Positions 12,023 through 23,800 of a stretch of 64,000 nucleotides of DNA are shown here, piece by piece. This stretch comes from Phoronis australis (taxonomy: Eukaryota; Phoronida; Phoronidae), in assembly GCA_002633005.1 (NCBI GenBank), contig NMRA01000054.1, positions 990,084 through 1,054,083 on the forward strand, written 5' to 3'. Each line of letters begins with the position of its first letter. Position 1 is the stretch's first letter. The notes below the pieces were generated by a model that was not told the origin of the DNA, did not search any database, and worked only from the letters and a program-made list of their open reading frames with translations. The translations under genes and the position numbers were made by a program.

Positions 12023-15011
12023 ATGTCAGATTCCAGTAACAGTGCAAGAGGTGACTCGGCAAAGTTGAGAAATGACAGTCCGACGTGGCCCGTAATAATA
12101 AGCCAGTCACTTGTTGGATCCGAGATATCAAACATAATCCATCGTCAAGTCAAGTTGAAAGCTAGAGGTGAGGTTACTAATGGTTTTTAATTTTTGCATT
12201 GGCCTGCCAATGTAAACAATCATCGTCCTCCTCACGGGCGTTCTCTTTAACAGTGGTCTTTTCTTACGAACTGCAGTTGTTTCTTAATAACCTAAATTGG
12301 GTTCTTACTAACCGAGTGCGTTTGCAGTGACAGCATTTCGTCTTGTAGTGAGCGTTGCACGTGCCCTATACGAAATCTTTGCACTTTAAATGCGAACATG
12401 ATGTGCTAACGTTTATACAGGAATTGATATCCCAGGAACAGAATTGCGGCACATAATGACATAAGAATTGCAACTCAGGAGTATGCTCTGATTTTTTTAA
12501 AATCTAATCTACCGAGTTTACTTGCGAGTTACCAGAAAGGTAAACGTGTACAAATCCGGATATACGCCTTCGGGTTTAGACTATCAGAAACTCCTGACTT
12601 CGCATATATAAATTTCATCTGTGTCTTTGTTCACAACCTAAATTACTCGATATCGCGTCTTTTGAATTTTGTTGCAATAGCATTGGGGGGTTTCTTTGTT
12701 TTTCAGTATCTAAAAATATATTGGACGGCACCTGCATATTTCCGATGTCTGGCGTCACATTCATGATACTAGAACTCGACAAGGCATCCGAAAATACGGC
12801 GACAGAAGTAAACTCTCATGGGTTAAAACAAGTTGTAACTGATAGGTAAATGTAAAATAACGTACACGTATGTATTTTGATCAAATGAGTAGAATATACC
12901 CCAAGACAATTTTCCTTGAATAGGAAATTTCGAGAAAATCAATTGAATTTTGTAAACAATCATTTATGTAGTACATTCAATAAAGCATCAATGAATGAGA
13001 ACGTTAGCAAATTGCACACTAGTTTACGATGTGTCATGTAAAATATTCACAAAACTGAGAAGAGTAACAGATATTGTCTGTTCAAGTGTTTATTTTTCCC
13101 TTTAGGATCGACAACTTAATCAAACTTCACCACAACTGTTATTTAATTTGCCTCGGAGACATGGCAGAACAACAGCCCAGTAAAAACTTCTTTACCGTAC
13201 AAGCAAGGTATCTTGAACCACCTTTCATGTTTTTAGTGATGTAGGATTGAAATCTCAACCATAATGAATCTGGCTGAGTCGATCACATCAAATGTTTTCA
13301 AAACCTATTCATGCAGTCATCCTGTTGTTTTGTGCATCACTGTTAACCGCAGAGCTGTCGGAGAGTTGTCACAACCGCGTAATTTGCGACTCCAAAAGGA
13401 GCTGATAAGAATATTTAAATATAATTTTTGAGAGCACATCATTTTCTTTGAGATGAATGCGTTGATGAGAATTCTTGTTGACGTTTGCTGACTTTGCCAG
13501 CATTACCAGATCATTATATTTCATTGTTTTAAAATGTTTCAGGTATCTCAAAACTGCACTTCATCTAGTGCCTGTTTGTGGCTCTAAAGAGGCAGTGCAG
13601 TGCATGGACACTATTGTCAAGGTACGATCGTGCAAAGTGAGCTCATGATACAAGTTATTCAGATTTTGCCCAAGGAATATGTTCTGCAAATAAGAAACGT
13701 TTTGAAATTACGTCAAGTGCGCGCCCTCTTGCTTGACTGTTGGTCAAAAAAGTAGCCAATTCAAGTGTTTTGTCGTTTGTATAGCCATTAATGGCATAGA
13801 GACATCAAGCAAAAAGTTTTACTTTATATGTGGCTCGTTTGCTTGTGTGAAACTACAGTGATGTCTAGGATGCCTAATATCTACACATAAAAAAACTACA
13901 TAAACGTTCATTTGGCAACGCTATAACGATGACATCAAAAACTTTAACGCTGGCCAGAGTTCGTATAACATTAGCAAAAACATTGTAGGTGACCTGCAAA
14001 CCTTGTTCAACAATCGTTCGACAGAGACTGGAGAAAATGCTGCAAACATTTATCGCCAAAAACACACTCAGAGACTTCTTACAGACGATCGGTCTCGACA
14101 CTCACGGTAGGAATGTTCTGTTACATGAAATTCCGGGAAGGAAGCGTGCTGTAACTGCACGAAAGGAACATTCACTTTCACCTCGTTTTACGTTTTTATA
14201 AAGGACCTGGTTTGCAAGTTTTTGCATTTAGCCAAGTATCTACAAAGTATGAATTTTAACTCAGTACATATTTTTGAAAGTAGAAATCTGTGGAATTTGA
14301 TTTTTAACTTTTCACCAATCTGCCATTAGTTACATGATAACGTGGCTTTAATAAAATTTAGCAAAAAAAAAAGAAAGTACATTGCCACCAAAGCAACGAT
14401 ATGAACAACATGACCAAATTCTGTTTGATATAAATGCTCAAGATGAGATATTAAAAACGCCGCTACAGTTTTCTAAAATGTCGGTTCGTTTCCTGCTTTT
14501 GATGTGTCTTCATAGACGAGCGGAACGTGTCTAAATACGAATGGAGACCAGTGCATAACATAGTATCTGAAATTTCATAGGAATAAAATTAGCCATTTTT
14601 ATGACATGATGCTTCGAAGTTAGTTGACATTTTTCTAGGTTCCCATATAACCGCGTGCTTTCCACCGCTATTACCAGGAAGACCTGGGCCTTGCCTATAT
14701 AAATCAGATATACTGTTTACAGGCGAATTTAGGTCCGGGCGTCTGTATTCGAAACAAAGCGTTTCCCGATTTTTGTCAAGTGTTTTAGAGAAGAAAATGG
14801 CAGTTGGGCTTGTTCATTTCAGAAATATTGAACGAAAGCAAAAACGGTTTCCTTTACTTGCTACTTTTTATTTCTTTTAGAGAGATTACTTCTTCAAGAC
14901 GGACTGGGAAGTCTCGAAGAGATCGTGTCTTCCACCGAAGCTGATTTTCTTGATTGTTGCCTTGACTACAATACTATTCGACAATTTATGCGCATTTTAA
15001 GACATAAGTAG
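12023..15011 (+). CDS. SPO16: Meiotic crossover protein SPO16 (C1orf146 family), 6 exons
   Basis: Coding exons: 12023-12167, 12707-12845, 13106-13207, 13543-13621, 13989-14106, 14881-15011 (TAG 15009-15011). All phases join; 237 residues against 180 in human. The ERCC1-like central region is recognised from TWPVIISQSLVGSEIS (human TTTIIISSSLKSYEVA), GTCIFPMSGVTFMILE (human GSIIFSLSGVAFLLMD) and LKTALHLVPVCGSKEAV (human LGCNLRILPVHNTVNAI). SPO16 pairs with SHOC1/Zip2, an XPF-like protein, to stabilise meiotic recombination intermediates. Residues about 170-237 look like a helix-hairpin-helix pair: LRDFLQTIGLDTHERLL, then GSLEEIVSSTEADFL, as in the ERCC1 C-terminus. The second hairpin lacks a clean GLG. 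I chose the ATG at 12023, since the longer open frame starts with GTG. A variant ATTAAA follows near 15042. Confidence 0.88.
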
Positions 15012-16198
15012 GGTCTATTTGAATAGAAGGATGTCTTAAAATTAAATTTTATTAATATTAACCTACATCATCGTCTGAGTCTGCAGCAGTCGAGCGCCTC
15101 TTCGATAGGAATGGAACAAGACTTCCTGCTAAATAGATTACTGGTGAAAGTCGTCCCATAGCAAATTTATCATCATTATTTTTAAAACTGTGCTCTGAAA
15201 GCAAGTCGGTCCATATGTTTAAACTGCCCATACACACTGAACTTATTCAACAATGATGTTGACATCAAATTATTTGATGCGATTCTGATCTTGTGTGGAA
15301 GATATTCGTTGATTTAAGACTCCATACATTTGTAATGTTAATAGACCTCCAGCGCATTATCGCTTAATCCTTGTAATAGCATGCATGATTTAACGATATT
15401 TAGCTCGTCAGTGAAATCGAATTTTGTCCATTTTCGTTTTTTGCCGATTTTCCTTTCAAAACTTGAGCAAGAGCCAAGTCAGCTGATCTGTCCATTCGGG
15501 CAGTTGGGCACAAACTAAGTATTGCATTGTATACATTGAGCGTGGATGGCGAACGTCAAGTGTCAGTGATATTGGGATTTTGTTGATAAACAAATTTGAA
15601 GTGTTTGTACATTTTTTGGTATTTTTTCAAGGTTAGAGTAGTGTATGAAAAATCAAGGATTCTATAGAAATTCCCTATCTTGACCATGCAAGGGATAAGG
15701 GGCCTCTTTCTGCATTGAAAATTATCCATCCAAAGATCGACCGTTACTGAAACAATTATCAATTGCCTGTGAACGACTCCAAGGCGATTTTCCCCTATTT
15801 CTCTTGGGAAACACCAACTAAATTCGTGGATACTGGGATTATCTTTTCCGGGAACGTCCACATCGCTAGGACTTTCAAAACCTTACTAGGACAGAGCATA
15901 CTGTTTTTGGAAGATCCACCCCTCTCCCCCCGACATCTTTCTGACAAAATTTGGATTTCTCGTGATTGACACCCACAACTTGTAAATTTAATTTTATAAC
16001 GTACACGGTCCTTAAGCTGGCAGCATACGTTTTTGAAAATTTCAAGCCAATAATTGTAAATATGATAACCATAATAATTACACTACTTTTTTAGAACATA
16101 GGCCTCCAAATCTTACCCATGCGTTACACACGAAAATGAAGTGACATGAAGCTAGAATCTAATCACAAGCGCACACGTGACTGATTGATATATCCAAA

Positions 16199-16241
16199 TC
16201 CAACGTTTCGGTTTATGACAAACAAACCATCTTCAGGGAGA
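16199..16241 (-). ncRNA. Hammerhead-ribozyme-like core motif, copy A
   Basis: Read on the minus strand, UCC (16239-16237) precedes CUGAAGA (16236-16230), which fits the conserved CUGANGA core. Next comes a stem GGUUU / AAACC, then GAAA (16209-16206), then CGUUGGA. The final GGA can pair with the first UCC as stem I, and AC/GU would be a minimal stem III. Penelope-like elements are known to carry such minimal hammerheads. Imperfections are an unpaired U between the core and stem II, and U instead of C at the cleavage position. Activity is not established. Confidence 0.35.
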
Positions 16242-16538
16242 AGTAGTACCACAACATCGAATCAAATCAAACCAAAACAAAATGTAAATATATATAGTCA
16301 CACTGCTGAGGGTCACGTCGAATTGCATGGTGAGAGTGACGTGAAACAAGGACTACTATAATGTCTATATCAAGAATGTAAGATGTCTAGTAAATGTGGA
16401 GTGTATGAAGGAGTTCACGAAACGATTTCTTTAATAATTTCTGACGTGTCCAAAATCAAAACATCTGATTATACAACAACAATGTTTATGTTGCTAATAA
16501 TAATAATAATAATAATAATAAATACACTGGCACAAAAA

Positions 16539-16645
16539 GTATCGAGAGTGGCGTACATGAAGTAATATCGCACGACACATTATTCCGCGTATCTTCCGCG
16601 GAATAATGTCGTGGGATATTACTTCATGAACGCCAATCGAGGTAC
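16539..16645. repeat. Near-perfect palindrome with 49-51-bp arms
   Basis: Arms 16539-16589 and 16597-16645 are reverse complements except for a few mismatches, with a 7-base loop. The arms share CATGAAGTAATATC and ATTATTCCGCG. The outer flanks also pair weakly. It would form a long hairpin and is probably a small foldback element. Confidence 0.7.
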
Positions 16646-17808
16646 GTTTTGTATTTATCCCATACGTTTCGAATTCCTAAGTTTCTTTCATTTTTACGGT
16701 ACATTTTTAATACTTCACTCACAGATCAGACTGTTCACGTGGCGGATCACATCCTATACGTACATACTTGCGTGTTAGGTTGCAAGCTTTCTCTAGTAAA
16801 AGAAAATCTTTAAATGTAACCGTTTATTACTTGAAAAGATATAACAAAGATGAAAGCAACGGTTAGTTTGCATTGAACTTGTATCATCTCCTAAAATAAT
16901 TAAATAACAACATTTTATATTGTAGGTACCGAGGAATCGGCGCCTGAGTTGCAGACGACATAACATTTAGCAATTGAAAACTGAGACAGAACTGTCATAT
17001 GATTAACAGTCCTGTTTCGGATGTTACCATTGAGACGTGATTGCATGTTGAGTGTTATTCACGCTGTTGCAATTTCATTACTTTAAACTATTTTCCGAAA
17101 GTTTGATGATCGAATCAGCTATCGACGTTGAGTCGACATTGACCTGCCTTTTGAACTTTCCATGTCAGAGGTCACTATTGAAGAAGTGTGGGAGGTGAAT
17201 ACGAAATTCCCTCGACTGATTCAACGCGTATGGGATAATAATAGTAATAGTACCAGTAATAATAATTGTTTTAAGTTTTATTACCCGTCCTATGTTTGTT
17301 TGAGCGTAAAGCAATCGCAGTCTGTTTTACTCAAACATAACAGTACGATAAATGCAGAAAGAAGTTATCGAACAAACTCTACACTAGAGAGGGACTACTG
17401 CACTGCCGAAGTATACTATATAATTATAGAATGATGTATTTATGTACTCGCCTAAAGTTGCAGGTTTGAGAGCATTTCTTTTTTCTGATTGTGAAATCAC
17501 TAGGTCTTAAAAACGAAATACATGGTAAATACGCGGATCCTCAGGCGCAGTTCTGAATAAGTGCAAATTTTGCACTTCTTTGACCCTGATATCTGGTTTA
17601 AAATCTTCAAACGAGGAAATGGGTTGTTCAAAAAAATATACTTAACACCAGATGTCGCTGAAGTCATGTTGTTTTGGAACTTCCGTGACCGTCCCACTTC
17701 ACGGCGACATTAACCTAAACCAGGAACTTATATCTCAATTGTACGCATTTCAAGGAAATAGATCTCCGTTGCAAGTCGCTGTTTTAACTGTGTTCGCATT
17801 TCAAGAAA

Positions 17809-20800
17809 ATGGCTGATTCCGAGTTGAGCGCAAAACTTCATCGGAGGGATCTATTGAACAACGAGGAGGAGGTAGCTGAAATCCCCAGGCGAATGGCAGT
17901 TTTCAATCCTTATACTGAATTCAAAGAGTTTACCAAAGGGGAAATAGACGGATACAAGAAAATGTTTCAGAAGTAAGTGTACCACTTCCTTATTGCCCTG
18001 TAGACTGTCTTGAGCTGATATCCGTCACAGTGAACCCCATTTATCTTTTCTATGGCTAAGTGATCGGCCCTGAGGTGCCTAATGACCTCCGTGTTTGAGG
18101 CTCCAGTAGCCTCTAGTCTCAAGCCGTCCTGCTATACTAGACGGTAGGTAAATGGGCGCCGGAAACGTGCCGACAAGTCTGGCAAACGCCACTGCAGTAG
18201 TAGACAGTACTTCTCTCGAGTCATTCAGTGCAGAGCTCGACATAACGAGCTGCAGGTCGCATTTGCGACCTGAAATTTGGAAATGCGAGCTGAGATTTTT
18301 GTCAGCTCGTATCAAGTCGCAAAATGCGACCTGAAATTTCCAACGAATGCGAGCTGAGTGTTTACACTTCTCGGCAGATATCTGGCAAATATGAAGCAAT
18401 TCTTTTGTTAATCCGACCGTTATTTGGTTGTTGCCAAATCCAAGTTCAAAAGAACACTAACCGAGAACAGCCCTCCCAGTGATTTGTAAGCTAGTCGCGT
18501 GAACATGGGATATGCAGAATCGATCTTTGACACGTTTGATTGGCTAACATTTTCGGCCACTTTTGCAAATTTCCGGATTCGCCGAATAAAGTTTCGGGCC
18601 ACTGCATAACAAGCTGGTCAGGCCTATCAAAATCCCAAATACTTTTTCAACGGACATTTTCTCCCTTTTCACATCGCAAACTTAGCTACTCGAATGCACG
18701 TGTCAGCTAGAGAGCACTGATTCAACTTTCACGTCGGCAACTTGCCTTGCGCTTTAGAGCCTTTCAATGGCGGTCGTGAAGAACAGTAACACCGTACCTG
18801 CATGAAGTAACTCAATTTTGCGATCTGAAATTTGTGAGTATTTACTGCTGCAGGTAACAGCATAATCTAAACATTTTCTCGATGATCTAAAAAAATCAAT
18901 TTTGGCGCGTAAAAATGTCGGGAAATTTTTGCGACCTGGCATTTATGAATGCGAGCTGGATTTTGAAAATACGACCTGGGATTTTGGCTGGGTCGCAAAA
19001 TGAGACCTGGTGATTTTAATAGCGTCGAGCCCTGCAGTGCAAATCGCTGGAAAATTTCTGGGCAAGATTGGTATCTTATTTTCACCACACCTCTATTACG
19101 GTGTTCTCCTGTTGCATCTAACTTGTTCGGTTGTGTAGCACAACAACAAGTTGAGCGGATGACCCTTGTAGCCAATATCTTACATGGCTGATTAGGTCCA
19201 TTCTGGCATTTATGATTCACACTGATTGATGGAGGGTCAGCTCAGCCTGTTCAATAATTGCTCTAATCTCGTCTATCTAGCCTGACTGGGCTGTGCTATT
19301 AAAAATAAAATTTATTTCATAAAATGTTTGAACATGAACCAAAAACATTTCTGACTTCTTCATCAAATACTGATCACGTTTAGTTTTTGAATCACCAAAA
19401 TTACCCAACTACAACCGAAGTTAAAATCTATTCCTGTTCGAACTTAACACACTGAGTTTGACTGTGTTCACAGGTAGTTGGTAATAAGTCTGGTACATAA
19501 TTGGCATGCATGTTGTCATTCAAAACAAAATACTGTGCTGGGCAGTTAACAAAGGAGTAGATGTTATCACAACTCCTCTATGTCTACTGAAAGGGAGAAT
19601 GCCCTGCACTGGAGTCAGAAACTTTTACTTTTAGGCAGTGCTAAGCTTACATGGACTGGGTGATTAGCAGAAGCTATCAAGCACTAATCTTCATTTAGAC
19701 CACAAAGATTTTGAGAAATAAGGGCATTCACAACAATGTTGTCTCATGCATGTAAAATGAAAAAAGGATACTTTTACTAATTATTTTTGTCGGAAATTGA
19801 TGAGATTTTAGTGTTTACGATAGTTACACGTGTATTTGGTGTACTTTTTGTTACACAGCTTGAGGTTCAGCTGTGAAGCAAAGTGTCAATAAGAAACATA
19901 ACGGACAAGCAGGTTAAAATACTTGCTTTATTTCGAGACCACATGTCTCATCTTCAGGCAATATGTAAAATGAAGATAGGAGACTGTACAATAAGTACCA
20001 ACTAGTATTTATCAGGCTATAATAAAAAGGTGCAGTCATGTCTTCACTCAAGTTTGTGTCAAAACATTTGTGTCAGTGAAGGACTGCTATCGTACTACAC
20101 ATGATATACATGTATAGTATGTCTGGCAGCTGTCTATGTATCTATGTCTGTCTGTCAGTACATGATCTCTACATGAAATACATTTGTATAGTATGTCTGG
20201 CAGCTGTCTATGTATCTTTGTCTGTCTGTCAGTACATGATCTCTACATGAAATACATTTGTATAGTATGTCTGGCAGCTGTCTATGTATCTTTGTCTGTC
20301 TGTCAGTACATGATCTCTACATGAAATACATTTGTATAGTATGTCTGGCAGCTGTCTATGTATCTTTGTCTGTCTGTCAGTACATGATCTCTACATGAAA
20401 TACATTTGTATAGTATGTCTGGCAGCTGTCTATGTATCTTTGTCTGTCTGTCAGTACATGATCTCTACATGAAATACATTTGTATAGTATGTCTGGCAGC
20501 TGTCTATGTATCTTTGTCTGTCAGTACATGATCTCTACATGAAATACATTTGTATAGTATGTCTGGCGGCTGTCTACGTATCTTATGTGTGTCTGTCTGT
20601 ATCTCTACATGTGTGTATGTGCATGTGTGTGTGTGCGTGTGTGTACGTGTGTGCGTGTGTGTGCGTGTGTGTGCGTGTGCGTGTGTCTATTCTATTGCCT
20701 ATTACCGGTAGTAACTGTGTACGTGTATTTTTGGTATAGGTATTATAGGTATCTTAACATTTCAGATATGATGTTGGAAATGACAAGTTCATAGATTTTA

Positions 20801-23800
20801 TGGAACTCAAAATCATGATGGAGAAACTAGATGCAGCACAGACACATTTGGCTCTGAAGGAAATGATCAGAGAGGTTGATGAGGACCATGACGAGAAAAT
20901 CAACTTTAGAGAGGTTTGCACTTTTAATTTTGTAGATTGTGCAGGACGATTTTTGCAGCTGAAGAATATGATGAGTAAATTATTGTACTGAAATAGCCTG
21001 GAAAGGGCAATGCCCTCTGGTGGTCTTTTTGTTGATGTCAACTCTCTGGCTCAACAATTAGACAATATTGAAATCTGACCTTGCTGTTCCTGTGTTAGAA
21101 AAAATAGGAATTTTGCATGTTTTTAAAACTACATGGTCTAAAATGGAGAAAAACAGTTGACTTTCAGAGAAATTAGACTTAACTTTCATCTGTTGATTCC
21201 TTTGTGTGACTGTAACTCTGACCAGCTTAAGAGTACTGTGTACCAACAAAAAGGCTTGCTTGACAAGTTTAATCGAGCGTGATTCTAGATTAGGTCCTGA
21301 TAGTGGAAATTTCTTGATTTTTACACTGCAGGAGAATGGTACGTAATGTAAAGGGTTTGTGAAACAACTTGATATTGTATTTGCGGTGCATAGTCTAAAT
21401 TTATATGGAGACACCTCTGACATAAGGGAAGCTAATGATCGGAGGATCAGGGGGTCGCTCTGACGTGATCGTTCCTCATTACGCACATCGAACATCCAGT
21501 CACGACATCCGTTGGCACGTAATGCTCATGTCAGGTGATGAACCTCTGCTTCCCTTCCACTGTCATCAGAAACCAGTTTCTTGCCGTGGCTCTATTGAGT
21601 AGAGTCCGTATTACGGATCAGTTGAGACAGTTGGTGATTCGATGTGAAGCTGAGATACTGATCAGTGTGACTGGATGTCGGACTATTTTGTGTATATATG
21701 TGTAGTAATCTGTTTCAATGAAGTAGTTCAGTTCCTTCTCTGTCGTGGGGCTCATCAAATTCCACTCATTTGCTACACAACACCCCCAAAAGCTTTAGGC
21801 ATGCGTTATGCAAATGAATGCTTTTCTTGTGGATTGATCATTAGTTACTAAGCAGTCTGCTACGAGTTGGAGTTGTTCTGGAGTCTTACCTTATAATGGG
21901 TGGAGTGACCTCTTTGAGAACTCTAATGTCAGTGAGTGCATTAGAAACTCCGTCCGTTTCACAGCATCTTGTACTTCTTCAATAGCTTTCTACAAGTACC
22001 GCTGGCATTATCGATTCTCCTTGTCATGAACTCTGATCTACGGAGCAGGAAAATTACGAAGTATAACTTGTAGGCCGGATGACATTAAAGCAATAAAAAA
22101 CTGGCTGAAATAAATCCCTGTATCACTAACTGAAACTGGTGACTTTTAACTGTTACGCTTCCAAAATTGAATTCCTTGTGAAAATTTAGGTCTAGGCAAA
22201 AAGATACTATAATAAAATTTGGTAAAAATGATGCAGTTGGACTATGTTACAAAAGCAATTCGACCAGGACAGATGAAATCACTTGAAAGGTGTTCATTGT
22301 GGTGGATGTATTGGTATGCGAGTTGCGATGCGGGGCAAGACTGCACAACGCTAATGGACTAGATTTACTTTTGGATTTGGAAATCGCTGTCATCTGGAAA
22401 CTAAACAAGATATACGTTCTTCCCAGCCGTCTCCCTTCTGGCAGGACTGTCCCGACTTTAGTTGAAAGTTTGTCCTGTTACCTGCCGCACCATCATGCAT
22501 CATCGTACATTTTTTTTTTGGTTTTCCACACGATTTACCCTTCCCATTCAGCTACGTAAAGTGAAGAAAAAAACATTGTCAGATCATTTCTCGGTATTGT
22601 AATAGACATTTTTTCCCTTGTGCTTTGGCATTGATCAGACTGTCCTGCTTTAGATTCAGGTGATCCTCTTTTTGCAACCTAGCTGATGCCAACAGTGGAG
22701 ATATTTGTACTGTCTGCAGAAATGAAGACTATTTTTTCATCATTTATGTTGCACCGGCTTAATCCTCAAAAACCACTGGCAAGTCTTTAGTTGGCTTGGC
22801 TCTGCCAGGCTCAAAGACTTATGTGAAAACAATCACGTGACATTTCAAGAAGAAACTCTTGTAGCTGGGGCAAATTAAACTGGCACTTAATCTAAATGTG
22901 ATGTCAGCTTCCTGTTTCAGAGTGATTATAAATATGACTATTTCTTGTTGCACTTTGCACACAAAGAGGAAACATTTACTAAGGGAGGAAAAATCAATAT
23001 AGAAGAATGCTTATGGTCTGTTCTTAAAACTGCCTTGATGGTACAAGCACCAATTCAGTAAGCATCTTTTTATTTCGTTTTACGTCATAAATGATATTGA
23101 ATCAAAAAAACGCTTGCTGTCAGTATTTGTATTTACGGTAAGAACTACCTTGGCGGTACCATACAAGAAATTGGGCCCTTTTAGTTTGATTAATATCAAG
23201 TAGTTATCACTAGTTTTTTCAAAATGGCCTCAGTATCCAAAAATTCACTTTTAGTCCAACTAATTGCCTGAACATCCAATTATGTTGCCATTTTCCTAAG
23301 TGAGAATAAATGAGAAAGGTTAGTGAACTTGAGTAAAAAATTAGTGGTGTTAGATTTAAATTGTCCTGCTGAGGAACTACTAAGGTGTGTTCCCTGTATA
23401 TAAGACACTTGCAAGGATGTGTGCTCACGTGCTTCTTTTGCAATGTTTAGCGATGTCTCAGGAAGACTTTTGTTTTCACAAGGTTTTATGTCTAAGGAAG
23501 GCAGTCCAGACTTCAGGGTGGTGGCATTAATTTCGCAGCTTAATAGAGTTAGAATTTCCCCACGCATTTGACAAAATCATCCCTTTGTAAAAAAGCTTGG
23601 TTATTCTTTAATGTCAGAAATTTAAAGTATTGCACGTTCAAGGACATTAACAGACTTGCACTCATCATTTTCTTCTGTGATTTTCTAAAAATTCTGTACT
23701 TTGGGAGATCGTTGAATTCCATGGTTATATTAGCCCTTGTCTTAGTTCTTATTAATTGGAATATAATGTGTTGTGTAAATAGCCTTTCAGGATCATGTCA

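Larger units (their letters stand above)
15012..17808. other. Intergenic region between SPO16 and swiprosin
   Basis: I find no supported gene in these 2.8 kb. The region holds the SPO16 3' UTR at its left, a hammerhead-like motif (16199-16241), a short TAA microsatellite (about 16497-16520) and a palindromic element (16539-16645). The last few hundred bases must include the swiprosin promoter and 5' UTR. A 90-codon frame at 17162-17434 is Asn/Ser-rich and unrecognised. Confidence 0.5.

Noticed and set aside
17162-17434. 90-codon Asn/Ser-rich frame upstream of swiprosin
   Set aside because: Part of it is encoded by a near-microsatellite of AAT-like triplets, and no family is recognised.
20506-20794. 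Plus-strand Cys/Val-rich frames
   Set aside because: They arise from the GT microsatellite and the 74-bp array; the real exon 2 begins at 20766 in another context.
21420-21790. Possible solo LTR
   Set aside because: The stretch resembles LTR sequence in style, but I could not find paired ends, a target duplication or a primer binding site.
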